A DNA stretch of 64,000 bases, taken from positions 5,146,001-5,210,000 of the forward strand of contig NC_134767.1 in assembly GCF_050436995.1 (NCBI RefSeq), read 5' to 3'. Source of the DNA: Anticarsia gemmatalis (Eukaryota > Arthropoda > Insecta > Lepidoptera > Erebidae). Numbering within the stretch: the stretch's first letter is position 1; each line of letters starts with the position of its first letter. The notes under the pieces were generated by a model. That model was not told the origin of the DNA. It ran no database searches and saw only the letters and a program-made list of their open reading frames with translations. Position numbers and translations under genes: made by a program. This document shows, in pieces, positions 46,901-59,120 of the stretch.

Positions 46901-49900
46901 TCAATAGCATTTAAACTCCTATAAAAAAACTAAACGAACTAATTAATAGTGTTTTTTTTTTGTTTATTTATTTAGTCTGTTTCTGTGTCTCACTACTGAG
47001 CGAATACTTCTTCCCTGAATTTGAATATTATTATTGTTTAATAAAACTCTTTACAATGATCAAGGGTGTTTCCTGAAATTACCTGTTATAAATAAACGAA
47101 CTTTTTAGTTGTATATTGAAAAAATCATTTGTAATATTTGTAAATCAATAACTTAGCAGTTATTAATATTAACACAGAAACGACAGTCACACTGCCTATT
47201 AATAGTAATAATAATCCCAGATAGCTCCTCATGATTTACATTAAGATGCGAAGAGATAGTTACGGTGATTGGTACATGCGGAAACCACACGTTCTGGGTC
47301 AGTATATCTCGCTAATTAATACTCTCTTATTCTGTTCCGGGATGACCTTGACCTTAAGATACATCTTACCACGTAATAATAATATATAGTTGGGATAACG
47401 AACATGATTTATGGTATTGCGTGTTTCCATTCGCATATCGGTTGTTGATACGCATTACAATCTTAAAGTTTTATTTGTTGAATATTTTTCTATTTTTTGT
47501 CAACTGTTGACCTTTGAAGTTGGTTTTACATACATACATAAAATCACGCCTTTTTCCCATAGGGTTAGGCAGAGACCAGAGAACACCCTGTTACGATCCT
47601 TACAAACTTCCTTGACTGATATGTAAGAATTAAAAAGAACGGATCTTTTGTCGACTGACCGTTATTGCGAAGACAATACCGGTATAACTTAGCTGAATCG
47701 ACAGAAATGAGCAATATTAATTAGGCAGCTATTAATAAGAATAATTATTAAGATCGTTTAATAAAAGTAAAAGTAAAGGATTGTAAGCGTACTTGATTAG
47801 CAGTCATCTCTATTTATATGTATATTAATAAATCGTATTTATCGATCTAGAAATAGGTTTCAAAAGACCACTAGATTCTTTTCCCAAATTCAACCACGTA
47901 GATTTTGAAATTCAGAAAAGTTATGGCAGAAATTGTACTGAAAATGGCCGTCAGAATTGTAAAAACTTGCCATTGTAATACCAGCCTTTGTAAAAGGCTA
48001 CTTGTGACCTATTTTCATTTTAATTTCGTCTAAGCCCCAACAGTTGTTGTTTTAAAACTGTTAAGAGTTAGTAGAAACTTTTTTCATTTGTTTCAGGGGT
48101 ATGTCTAATAGAAAAAGCGAGTAATAGAAACACCAGTGCCTTCGTAGTCACTCCCAGTGGGAAGAAGTTTTACGGCTTGTATAAGGTTTGTTCGTAATTT
48201 TATACAATAAACGGTTTAGCCAACTTTTTTTTTATGTGGAACGTAACTCTAGCGTTAATTCTATATGAGACATTAACATTAAAATATTATAAAAAATATA
48301 AATTAAAATGATTTCTTTGTTTGTATTCTTAAAAAAATCGATGTGAGAGTGTTCGATTCTTTAAAATAATAGTGTAAGCTACTTCATGTATTTTTGTACT
48401 CTATGCCAGTGTCCCACTGGAGGCTAAAGGACTATTTCCTTAATTTCCACACCTCTCCGGCGTAAGTCCCTCTTTATCCAGAAGCGCAGCACGCTCGTGT
48501 TTATATCGTCTCGTCATCTCCGTAGAATTATAAAATGTTCTTGTTTTTTTATAGATACCTAGTGTATGGTGTAGAGAAAAGAAACGTGGAGGTGCCTGCA
48601 ATATAAAATGTGAAGGTAAGATCCAAATAATATAACAAACTATTTAACATACTCGTACATACCACCATGGCTGTTATACTAGAAGATGTATGAAAAACAC
48701 GCTCCTTTCGCCATTAGCAATATTAGACCCATGTGTACCTATAGGGTGGACCTTTGGAGAAGCTATACAAAACTTCTGGCTATCATTGATTAAAATTCTA
48801 ATATTAATTATTAAAGACCACTTTGCCTATAGATGATTAACATTTGGACACATAACCCGTGACAGTTACTACTATAAAAAAACAACCATTCGAAATCTCG
48901 AGCTTAAGCGAGTGTAAAAAAAAAATTTGTTCACAAACATCAAATGTTGCACTACTAACTGTAGTATTTACAAAGTAAGTAATTGACCAACATAGTCTGA
49001 AACTGCGAACGACATCGCAAGCAATCTGAAACGTCTACATTTTTATGAGCCACGTTTTACATCAAGAGTTTATGACATGGTCAAGTGGTATCTATTGTAT
49101 ACTATTTTGGATATAGTACGCTATTGCTGGGCTACTAATGGTACTCGAAAATATCGATTCGAGAATTTCGAAAGAGTACTCGAAGTATGGCCTAAGGACG
49201 ATGATAAACAATTGAGAAACTGTAATAGAATTATTAAAGGTTTTTTTCCTTCAACCGATAGTTATGAACAATTAATCTAAAGAGATAAATAGTTAGTGTT
49301 ATAATGTAGTAGATGATGTTGACAACATTTCACAAATGTAGGAAAATGACAGCAACATTTTTTTGTAGGTTCTGCAATACGTTAGAATAATGTTTAGGAA
49401 TAAAATAATTCTGTTCACATTTACTTTCATAAGCAAAGTAAAATATAACTTAATATTCTATACTAAGCTGAAAAACTTATGACTAAAGGATACCTCGATA
49501 AAAGACATGACAATAAATTCCATAAAGGACCTTAGTATGTTATTATTTCCTTTTCCTTGACAAAGGCTTTAGCTACAAAAGTTTAAGTATTCACATTACG
49601 TAGGTAATTTCATCAGACATAAAGAAGGTTATGATCTACTTTTTAGACGTTGGCACTTCTTCAAAATAAAGCAATTTTGTTTATCTCATATTTTATCATA
49701 AACTGTACAGGTCTTGACAAAGGTCTTGACAAAAAAGAAAATTCGAACAGGGTGTAATTTGATATTATTATTTCTCTCTTAAATTAGTGTCTTTGATGGC
49801 AGAAACAGTTGTTGTTTACTTATCGTTGCAAATCCTTAATGTATACTCTAAAAAGTAACTAGGGGACACACGTGCCATCAAATATCTATTTTTAATTTAA

Positions 49901-52453
49901 AACAAAACTTAAAACACATATGGCATAAACCAAAAATATCTATTGAAATTTTAGTACATATTTCATCCTGCAGAGCCGCTGACGGTATTTTAAAAAGCCG
50001 TTACGCCACCAGCGTAATAAAATTCAAGCTATGGTTTTCACAAAACTAAAGCGATAACTTATCGAGAAATGGTGGTAGCACCCGCGTTATCTTTGTACCA
50101 CTGGACTGGAAATATTAAAGTAGGAAAGTATAAATCAGGATTCTGTAGTGGCGGGAACTTTAGCTACATTTTTACGAGCATTACCCGAGTTTATTTGATT
50201 TCGTAAGTTTCGTCTAGCTTGTATTTAGGGTTTGTTACTTAATGTGAAGCAACATTGTGATGTATTAAGTGATTGGATGTTTTATTTTACGACTTGTAGT
50301 TTGGTTTTTCTCTAATTTTTGGGTTTTGTGCGAGTGAATGGATGTTTTCTTCTTTATTCCAGTATTGTAACAGATTTATTAGTTAAACGTCTTTTTTTTT
50401 TTTTTTTTTTATTTTTATTTAAAAAGACAACTCCCGCACTAAGAATTGCTCTTGTGTCGCGGGGACTTTTACAAACATACAAACAACGGACACAAAGCAC
50501 GACCAGACCCGAAACAATTATTTGTGGATCGCACAAATAATTGCTCCGTGTGGGAATCGAACCCACGACCTCCCGATGCAGTGGTATCGGCGTGGTGACC
50601 TAAACCACTGCGCCACGGAGGCAGTCATCAGCTTTTGGATGATATATACAAATATACCTTGCTTAACCACAGGCTTCCGATAACTACGATATCAATTTCC
50701 TATCGTACTGTATGTAGTACTAAAATCAAGTCATCACTTGGTCAGAGTATTCTTCTGCTACGGTAATCGAACAAGTTATTCGTTTTCTTTTAAAAATGTA
50801 TAATATTTAAATACTCAAAAGTCCATGACTTAAAAAATATATTATTATAGGTAGAAAAACTATAACACAATTTTAAAACACATCTTTGTCGGTTAAAAAA
50901 TCATGACAATAAAGAATTGATTTGAATTTATCTTACATAAAATACTCATTTATCAGATGAAAAAAAAAAAGATCAATAACTTACTTCCCTAATTTGACCC
51001 ACAGATCTATTGAATGAGGACATCCGTGACGATACAGCATGTGCTGTGAAGATCTTCCAAGAGATGGGCTTCCAATACTGGCCCGACTGGCTGCAGAAGT
51101 GCAAGAACAATGATTTCATTACCAATGAGATTTATAAGTAAGACATCTTTTTATTTTTTTTGAAAAGGCAACTTTTGTGATAAGAATTAACTTCATAATT
51201 TAATTGACCTAGTAGGACCAAAACCATAGCAGCTATTTGTGGTTTACACAAATATTTGATCCGGGGAAATACAGTTCGCTCTATCTACTTTAAAATTTCA
51301 TGTTATCCACTTGAGAAATTAAATTATTAAGAAGTGACGCGAATAAAGGTATGAATCGTAGTACATAACTACCTCATTTTAATTTCCACAATACATAGTC
51401 TGTACCTTTTATTTAAATAGTCCACTTTCACGCGAAAATCGCAAAAACCAATACAAACTTCACTCACTTCCTAAAAGAAACGGCCTACGAATACTTAAAC
51501 ACATAATACCATCAAAATTCACTGTTTAGTCACAACTATTCTATTGTTACTTTCCCTTGACGTGTGAGTAAGGGCAGACCCTTCCTTATTTGTTCAGGCC
51601 ACGATTTAGGACAAGTTTATTTCCATAAAAGGTTAACCGGCCCTTTTTCCAAGCTTATGGAAATGTAATCTTAAAATCGGTTTTTTCCCGATTTAGTTCC
51701 AATAAAATATTATGGTAATAATCCTTGAATGTCTTTGAAGCTGAATTAATTTTAGAAATTGAATTTTTTAATATGAAAATGTGTTGAATATTTAAATTTT
51801 GGTGCCGTTGTATTGTGTTATCGCGCGCTGGTTCAGCAAATTCAATGAAACGTGTACTATACGCGTGTATGTGTGAAAATTTAAATAAATGCTCTGCTTT
51901 TGTCGCTGAATTTATCGGTACTGTGTTCTGCAACAATGGATTCTGTGACGTTATACTCTTCATAAGTCTCTTTAGAATGTTACTTTCCTTTATGTTAGTA
52001 CCAAAAAGTAGCACAGATTCTTTGAGAAACATCACAAATAATCATTTCATGGCAATTTTTTAAAGAATTTCCTAAAACTACAATCACATGAAAGGACCTA
52101 ATGTGGTACTCCATAACTGACGGCGTTGCCAAAGACACACAACTTTGAAAAGTCATTGATGTGTTGCCTCGGGTTCGAACCTGCAACCACTTGCGTGGGA
52201 GATGCCAACTTAAACCATATCACATTGGTTATGACTTTTTTATCACTATCACGGCTGTCTTATCAATACTGAAAAATTATACAATTTATTACTTCACAGA
52301 TGTCCAGATTTACGCTTCAGCCCTGACCGAAGCGCTTCAAGGTCTTCATCAAGAAGTAAAAGGTCTCCCAAAGAAGATCTCTTTACGAGGCTTAAACGCT
52401 CTTTAGGCCTCAAAGTTAAAAACGATGTGTGCTACGGCAAATGCTGTTCTTGA
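43910..52453 (+). CDS. c-type lysozyme-like protein with C-terminal extension, five exons
   Basis: Exons 43910-44045, 48097-48185, 48555-48615, 51005-51137, 52300-52453 give 190 residues; all introns are GT...AG and phases join. A signal peptide (about 1-19) implies secretion. The lysozyme fold runs from FETRCKLVREL to KCPDL with all eight framework Cys. Catalytic Glu is present (WVCLIEK, E51), but the Asp before YG is Phe70 (GKKFYGLYK), so classical muramidase activity is unlikely. YGLYKIPSVWC is one residue shorter than the usual YGLFQINDRYWC. Exon 5 supplies the eighth Cys and then an unusual tail of about 50 residues: Ser/Arg-rich (RSASRSSSRSKRS), LFTRLKRSLGLKVKN, and DVCYGKCCS with three extra Cys. 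An in-frame ATG at 43880 could add ten residues; 43910 gives the better signal peptide. Catalytically altered lysozyme-like proteins are known in moths; roles in immune recognition or sperm-egg interaction are possible but unproven. Confidence 0.88.
44046..48096 (+). other. Intron 1 of the lysozyme-like gene
   Basis: A 4-kb intron (GTAAGT...TTTCAG). Contents: a block at 45988-46055 shared with odorant receptor intron 2 (GCGTTTAAGACCC) and a common repeat at 47525-47620. Small open frames have no recognised domain. Confidence 0.6.
47525..47620 (+). repeat. Common interspersed repeat
   Basis: ATAAAATCACGCCTTTTTCC, GGTTAGGCAGAGACCAGAG, TTACGATCCTTACAAACTTC. Inverted pieces occur at about 61197-61240 and a part at 10070. 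Confidence 0.6.
49077..49280 (+). CDS. Possible small protein inside lysozyme-like intron 3
   Basis: A 67-codon frame with a hydrophobic, signal-like start (MVKWYLLYTILDIVRYCWA), then a charged, mixed-composition part ending FFPSTDSYEQLI. AATAAA occurs at about 49400. The composition is more protein-like than neighbouring chance frames, but no family is recognised. It lies within the 2.4-kb intron 3 of the lysozyme-like gene, on the same strand. It may be a chance frame. Confidence 0.2.
   Translation: MVKWYLLYTILDIVRYCWATNGTRKYRFENFERVLEVWPKDDDKQLRNCNRIIKGFFPSTDSYEQLI
50421..50622 (-). mobile_element. tRNA-derived SINE, best copy
   Basis: On the minus strand: GCCTCCGTGGCGCAGTGGTT with an A box, the B box GGGTTCGATTCCCAC, CGGAGCAATTATTTGTGCGA, GGGTCTGGTCGTGCTTTGTG, and CGACACAAGAGCAATTCTTA, ending GCGGGAGTTGTCTTTTT. 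A T-run of about 20 follows outside (50391-50410). It lies in intron 3 of the lysozyme-like gene. The head shares its first 14 bases with the tRNA-Asn at 21700. Confidence 0.85.
52063..52232 (-). mobile_element. tRNA-derived SINE fragment in intron 4
   Basis: On the minus strand: GATATGGTTTAAGTTGGCAT, TCTCCCACGCAAGTGGTTGC, the B box GGTTCGAACCC, GACTTTTCAAAGTTGTGTGT. It ends about 70 bp before exon 5 of the lysozyme-like gene. Confidence 0.6.
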
Positions 52454-52506
52454 TGAATTAAAGAAATTGATTCAAAGCTTTATTTTTAAAAGTTTGTTGT
52501 TCGTTG

Positions 52507-52512
52507 AATAAA
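52507..52512 (+). promoter_or_regulatory. Poly(A) signal of the lysozyme-like gene
   Basis: AATAAA, 54 nt after the TGA at 52451-52453. It supports exon 5 as the true last exon. Confidence 0.7.
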
Positions 52513-54390
52513 GGTTTTTGTAAATTTTTTACCATTGCTTATCTTTTTACATTATTTTTTTAAGTCTATCTGTTGCCTAAGGCTACGACTACTCAAACTA
52601 ATATAGCTTTTTACTGCCTCCTTAATGAAGAATATTCTATACCTGCATATTGACATTATGGAACAAATAATATGTGCATTGACTTAAGCAAAACACCATA
52701 TTTCTAAATGGAGTGATCACAGTACGAATCCTTTTGATAATCTCTTATATTTTACTAATGAAACGTTTCCATGAAAGGCACCCAATCACAAAGCCTCGGT
52801 TACACAACAATTACTGTTGAAATATCGTAAAAATTTAACCAAAAATATTGCTATTCAATAATCGACTTTACCGTTTCAGTAAACCGTATAAAATACGTCA
52901 CATTTTCCTGTAAAAACTTAAAATTTTCTGTATCTATCAGTCCTATCGTGTCCCAAGCGGCGCGTAAACGGATTAACTCCTTTATTTCGGTCTTTATCTT
53001 TAATAGGCTGTTAAAAAGAGAGAAAAGAACATAACAAAGACGTTTTCGTTTATAATCTGTATAATTATTGCTATAAAAGTTGAATGCAGGAGGTGCGGAG
53101 CACAGATGTGGATGTTATTCGCGTCGTCGCTTCCTTGTGCAATGCAAAGAAAATTTTGTCGTAATTCTGAATAAGGATTTGAAATAGGTTATTTAAATAA
53201 AGCTTATATGTTGTTATGTGCAGCTGTTAGAGCGATTCGTTTGTGTTGTCGCCGGATTACGCGTAATTTATTTAGAGGATTGAGGAAGAATTTATTTTGT
53301 TGATATATCATACGGTATCAAGTTGTTCGTGATGTATTATCTCATATAGCCAAAGAATAAGAATAAACCACTATACTGGGGTGTCGCAATACAACCAAAA
53401 CGAGACAATAAGAATCTGTTTTACAGGCTATGGATAAGTAACTCAACATTTTTTAATTATAAACACATGTACATAGAGAAAATAATAGTCCTATTATAAT
53501 TTGTTTTCTAGTTTCAACTTGTAGTTGCTACAAACATTTTTCAGCAAAAAATAATTATTACCAGCGCTGGTTAGTTTTCAAACATCGTAATAGAAATATG
53601 AAATTATATACTATTTAAATATTACCTGTTTAAAAAAATATATTACTTTTATATAGTTATTTCTTAATGTTTGTACTCTAGATGTAAATATTTTAAATTA
53701 ATAACGACCCGTCCAAATATGTTGATATAACAAACTACATATCAATTACACTATTCCTAGAATCAAATTTCAGTAACCAAGTACATAATTACATAAGCTT
53801 GAGGCGTTGCAACAATAGGCGCGGTGACAATCTAGGGACCATAATTAGTGTTGTGTTGTCAATTTACGCCCAACAACGTGATAATTAATACCCTGCGCGG
53901 TAATGATACGATTGATTATTATCATATCGATTATGCTTTGTGTCTTGATACATCATTATAACATAATTTAATACAGGGATATACTATACTAACTTTTCTT
54001 CGTGACTTCGTCCGTGTGGGATGTGAGTTAGGGCAGAATTTTCATACGAACTTTCATCCCCTATCTTATCCCCTTGGAGGTAGAATTGATGAAAATTCTT
54101 CCTTCTACGTCACAACATCTACATGCAAAATTTCTCCGTATTCGAGAACAGGCGTGACATTCTGATATATAAAAATGTGTGTGATTTTTATCAATATTGA
54201 GCGAAATGTCAAAATGTTGAAGTGGAAAAGATTGTTTAAAAACGCGTTAATCCCTGCGATAATTGATTAATTTGTATGGTGAAAAATATATTTTATATTA
54301 ACCTGTGACCTACGATAATAGAGATTTCTCATTAAATGCCTAACTCGTATTTAATACAATATGATTGTGCATGATTTAGAATCTACTGTG
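52513..54390. other. Intergenic with a decayed repeat
   Basis: No gene. About 53990-54130 contains a decayed repeat (GTGACTTCGTCCGTGTGGG, then ATTTTCATACGAACTTTCAT) of a type scattered in moth genomes. Confidence 0.4.
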
Positions 54391-54515
54391 ACGCGATTCG
54401 CTACAGTCGGTTCTATCGAGTTTAAGATCTAAAACGTATTGCAAAAACAAGTTCCTGCGGCTAGAGGTGCTCATCATATTTTCATACAAAATTTCTCGAT
54501 AGCTGGTTAGTACGA
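54391..54515 (+). mobile_element. 165-bp MITE family, copy 11 (3' truncated)
   Basis: ACGCGATTCGCTACAGTCGG, GCGGCTAGAGGTGCTCATCA, TTTTCATACAAAATTTCTCG, ATAGCTGG, then lost. Confidence 0.65.
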
Positions 54516-55309
54516 TTTAATATACATACATTTTCAAAATAATATAATCTTATTTTATTAGATGTGTTCTTCAGAATCAGTCAGCGTGGTCGAGTAGGGT
54601 CTAATCCTTCTTAAACTGAAAGAAAACGTCATGTCTAACGGAGGAGCAATAATAGGCTGTATATGAATATGTGCATCAAAGCATAAGTTCTACATGAATG
54701 GACATTTACAATTACTGTTCAAATTCGCACACGCGTCGGTAAATAAGAAAGGTCATTGACCATAGTATAGAAAATGAACAATATAAAAAAGAGAAAATAA
54801 GGATCTATTGAGACGAAAATAGTTAAAAGACGCTATTTTTCTATCTGTCTATATCTTTTCAAATTACACACTTAATTGTTCTCAGAAACACGTATTGTTC
54901 GCGAACCATTGTGTTTCAAAGAGACTACCACTTACTAGACGAAAGCTTAAAATTTGCTAGATTTCTAGAAAATAAATAGGGTATCGTTGAAAAAACCAGC
55001 CAAGAATTTTTTTACATGTAGAAACAACGGCTCACAATTTTTATTGGGAGTTTTGTTCGTGTTTCAATTCCAATGCGAAGTAATTTCATGGTACATTACA
55101 GAAACACATGTCGATTGCGAACGCGATGGCCTCTCAAGGCGTTGCCTGCCTACATTTTGTTCTGTTGATTTCTTGTTTTGAGATGGAGGAAAAATCTATT
55201 TGGGAATTCATTTACTTGTTAATAAATATTTAGATAAGAATTACTTTCAACAAAACACCAATGGGATTTCGAAGTGCTGTGAATATTAGAAATAATTATC
55301 ACTTGTTCC
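54516..55309. other. Intergenic, nothing recognised
   Basis: No gene-like structure. Confidence 0.4.
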
Positions 55310-55440
55310 AACGGTGAAGGAAAACATCGTGATGCAACGGCAACGTCCCCAACCCGTACTTGACCAGCTTGGTGGACAAAGCCTAACCTCTCCCTTATTG
55401 CAGGAGGAGACCCTTGCCCAGCATTGGGACTTTTAAATTT
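55310..55440 (-). repeat. Interspersed LINE-tail-like repeat, long copy
   Basis: On the minus strand: CAATGCTGGGCAAGGGTCTC, CTCCTGCAATAAGGGAGAGG, TACGGGTTGGGGACGTTGCC, and CATCACGATGTTTTCCTTCA. This is the fullest copy of the family in the window. Confidence 0.75.
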
Positions 55441-56084
55441 ATTTATATACTTTGAAATAAACATAATAACAAAACTGTAAACGAAATTCAAGTCTTTTAA
55501 CAAGGCCCCTTTGTCTGATTCCCTAAGTGGTCTAAATGAAGTTCGAGCCAGAAAATCACATATTGTTATGGTAAAAAATATTTTTGAGCCATCTCTTATT
55601 GGTTACTACAACAACTACTAATAACCGTGACAATATCGATACAATACTTACACATAAAAAACCACTCTTTATTTTCAAAAGAAAAACTAAATTACTTCAT
55701 TGAAAAATAAAAGTCGTTCTGTTCTCAAAGTTTTCTGTCCGACGAACATCTGCGACCAAACACCGTTTGCAGCACTATGTCTTTGCAAATAGTGAGAGGA
55801 TTATTTTAAAGCTTATTTTAATGGTCGCATTTTGCAGAACTTATGTCCGGAAATGCGACAGTGTGCGCTAGGTGTTATTCCATACGCAATATATGTTACG
55901 CTTTGTTTTTTAATCTTTTTATAGGATTGTGATGATTTGCGTTGCTTTGTTTTTATTTTGCTACTGTTGAAGATAGAAATAACATTTTATATTCTGAGAC
56001 TTTCCTTAACGTCTAAAAAAGAATATTTGTTTTCGTCTAAAATAAAATATTAGCAGTATTATACGTTGAACGTAAAAAATTACG
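55441..56084. other. Intergenic, nothing recognised
   Basis: No supported feature. Confidence 0.4.
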
Positions 56085-56235
56085 CCTTGTGCTGCGGGGC
56101 CTTTTGCTAATATAAAACAATGAACCCGAAATCATTTGTGAATTATAAAAATATTTGTTTGATGACGAGGAATCAAACTGTCAACCGACGCATTGTAACA
56201 GAGACGTAGTGACCACTTTCACCACTGCGCAGCGT
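56085..56235 (-). mobile_element. Decayed tRNA-derived SINE
   Basis: The minus strand shows GACGCTGCGCAGTGGTGAAA, a decayed B box GTTTGATTCC and the 3' remnant CCCCGCAGCACAAGG, in the order of the 50421-50622 family. Confidence 0.5.
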
Positions 56236-56879
56236 CAACAAGTCTTTGTCAAACAACTCACACCTCACAAATTAAGTACCATCAAACCGTACACTCTTTT
56301 ATAATAAAACTAATAAACCTTTCAAAAAATTAATTATGAATCGTCGTCGTATATTTGGTATGTTGATAAAAACCGCATAAATTCACCGCAAGGACCGAAC
56401 ATGTGACGGGGACGACCGAAATTTTTCCTGTTTATCTTTTTTAGGGCTCATCCGTATGTCACAGCAGTATTTTTGAAAAACTGAAAACCTTATCGAACTG
56501 TGGACTTAATCTCTCTTATTCGGAGATTTGATCGACCCGTTGTTGGTAAAATTTTGCATAGACTTGCACGTTTCTTAGCACTTTCACTTTTTAGTTTTAC
56601 CGGTAGTGTTCGGGCGATTTTCTTTTCTTATTTTTGATAATGGTTGGAATCAAATCTTATGTTCGAGTTGTTTGAGCCACCCAAATGTTTATGAAGATAT
56701 AAATCTATCTGAATAATATAAAGTAAATTATGCAATTATTGCGGCTATTTACAGCTTTCTTCTAACATTAAAAAGTATCTGAAAACAAAAAAATATAGTT
56801 AACGATGTCATTAAAACTTATTGTAGTTTCAAATTTATTCCCAAGTACTAACTTAAAAGTTTTATATGTAAGACAATGT

Positions 56880-57131
56880 ATTATACTAATAATAAAAAGC
56901 TGAAACGTTTATTTGTTTATTGAAACGCGCTTTTCAAGAAAATTATTGGTTCAAATTTTCAAAAAATATTTTTATTTTGGATCATAGTCCATTTATTAAA
57001 GAATGTAAATTAGGCTATGACTGGAATGTGTTAACGGGAACATTTATATTATTTTATAGTCGGACGTTCGTGCGAAACTCAATGGCAAAAAAACTTAAAG
57101 CTACGTAGACGAAGTTGCGAGCGGCTGCTAG
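56880..57131 (+). mobile_element. Divergent Helitron-like element
   Basis: Start TATACTAATAATAAAAAGCT; end GACGAAGTTGCGAGCGGCTG then CTAG at 57128-57131 and T. Strongly diverged from the other four copies, probably a different subfamily. Confidence 0.55.
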
Positions 57132-57417
57132 TTTAATAAATAAAGAAAAAAAATACATTTTTTTCAGATTCCAAGAATTAACACGAATCTATTTGATGAA
57201 GTATCTCAGCTCGCATGATTTATTCTATTGAAAGAAGCATTAATCTAGTCTTTGTATAAGATTATTACTACTATTTATTGGCTAATGATATCTCAGAGGC
57301 TGGCTAATGAAAAGTGAATACAATGGAATCAAATTATCATTTCTGCGGTGCAATATTGGGAGACGTTTACATAGAGTTGTCAAGCCGTAAATTTACAAGT
57401 TGTTTCAATCACAACAG
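57132..57417. other. Intergenic, nothing recognised
   Basis: AT-rich. Confidence 0.4.
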
Positions 57418-57510
57418 TTCAGTCTTTGTCCAACTACTGGGCAAGGGTCTTCATCCGGAATGAGCCTTCAGTTTTCCACGCTGGCCAAGTGAAGATTCGA
57501 GATTACGCAT
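57418..57510 (+). repeat. Interspersed LINE-tail-like repeat
   Basis: CTACTGGGCAAGGGTCTTCA, then TCCACGCTGGCCAAGTGAAG. Shortened. Confidence 0.6.
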
Positions 57511-58174
57511 TGCTTAAGAATCTTCTTTAAGGGAGTTTCAGGCATGCAAGACTGCATCATAGTGTTTTCATTCACCGATAAAAGAAACGGTAAATACTTA
57601 ATTGAAACGTAAGAACGAAAATTATAATATGACGTTATAGACATCAAGATTCAATTAAATGTTATGTTTAAAAGGAAAACTAAATTGAACAAACATTCCG
57701 ATTAGCGCAATTGGAAACTTTGGTATTGAGTATGGAGAAAGAAAGGCATCAGAGAAGATTGCAGCCAAAAGTGTGCTTAATTGAAAAACTAACAAGTTAT
57801 TCTTGGCATTGAATGATAATTCTTAAACATGTCTTGACTCCTGCTTCAATCCCAATACTATGTTACCTATACAAGTTGTGAGTGAAAGTAGATCTAGGTC
57901 TAGGTCTAGTTACACTAATGTAAATGCTCTATAAATTTATACAGGGCGGACCGCTGATAATACATTTAGTTTATCATAATAGAGAAATGAAATTAAGCTT
58001 AAATAAATTCATTACGTGCATGAATTTAGATAAACAAATAGGTATAACGATAAAAGGAGTAAAGGTATTAAAGCAATGAAGGAACGGGACTCAAAAAAAA
58101 ACTTTTGGTAATTTTAACGACTACGCACATTAATATAAAGAACCTACTACTAATGAGTACAGAAATATTTAGAG

Positions 58175-58325
58175 TGCAGTGATGACCGAGTGGTATAAAT
58201 TGGTTCCTTGGTATCTCCCACGCAAGTGTAAAGTCCCCAAACCGTACTTGGCTAGCGTTTTGGACTCAAGGAATAACCCTCGTTCGTGATAAGACTCTTG
58301 CCCAGTAGCACGACGGTAACATAAA
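58175..58325 (-). repeat. Interspersed repeat copy with SINE-like flank
   Basis: The minus strand gives GTGCTACTGGGCAAGAGTCT, GAGTCCAAAACGCTAGCC, and TACGGTTTGGGGACTTTACA. It joins GCGTGGGAGATACCAAGGAA, which also resembles the SINE at 52063-52232. Confidence 0.55.
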
Positions 58326-58850
58326 AAAAGGTATATTATATACCTATATACAATTAATAGCAAGGACGGTCCGTGACAAAACGCTTCTTATCTGCTTTAT
58401 TTTTACTTGAATTGACGCCAATTATAACACTATTATAAAATAAAATACGTGCCCAACATTAAATATAAAAAGCTTTGAAACATAATAACTACACTTATTT
58501 ACCTCCAGCACACATAATACACAGTAATCAATTTTTACACACGCGACGATCAAAACTTTTGAAAAGAGAAAATAATGATCTGTAATTTTTTCTTTCGTGC
58601 ACTCGCTATTATCTCAAAAGATTATGACGACGCACTTTCTAAACCCTCAATATATGAAGACCGTCTAGAGGTCGTATATTGCAACATTTAAAACAAAGCC
58701 TGTCCTGATAACCTTTAGGTACAAAGTACATTAATTGCAGTACGTGACTAAGTATTTGCATAAAGTAATCGCTGGAACTTTAGCTTTGTATAAGATCTGT
58801 AAAACGATTATCTTTAGTTGGTACTGTCGACTATGTATACAGTAGCTCAA
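58326..58850. other. Intergenic, nothing recognised
   Basis: No supported feature. Confidence 0.4.
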
Positions 58851-58996
58851 TTCTCTATTACTATCGGCTACAGACCTGTCATCGAGAAATTTTGTATGAA
58901 AATCTGATCAGCGCCTCTGACGGGTGTCGTAGGAAATATTTTGGCAGTACATTCTAAATTTCGATACTCGACAGTACCGACTGTGCAGAATGGCGC
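58851..58996 (-). mobile_element. 165-bp MITE family, copy 12
   Basis: CTCAATTCTCTATTACTATC, TGTCATCGAGAAATTTTGTA, CAGCGCCTCTGACGGGTGTC, ending GACTGTGCAGAATGGCGC. It shares the TGTCATCGAGAAA variant with the palindrome at 40545, so the two belong to one subfamily. Confidence 0.75.
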
Positions 58997-59019
58997 TAAA
59001 GAGCTTGGTATTTAATAAT

Positions 59020-59120
59020 TAGATCTTAAAACGCCTGCTAGATGCGCTGATGAGGTTTTCATATAAAATTTCTCGATAGCTTGCCGATTGTCGATAATCG
59101 GTAGTGATAGAAAACCCCAC
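59020..59120 (+). mobile_element. 165-bp MITE family, copy 13 (partial)
   Basis: GCTAGATGCGCTGATGAGG, TTTTCATATAAAATTTCTCG, ATAGCTTGCCGATTGTCGAT. It faces copy 12 across a short gap. Confidence 0.65.

Noticed and set aside
50540..50622. tRNA gene on the minus strand
   Set aside because: The head has A and B boxes but poor acceptor and anticodon pairing and continues into a SINE body.
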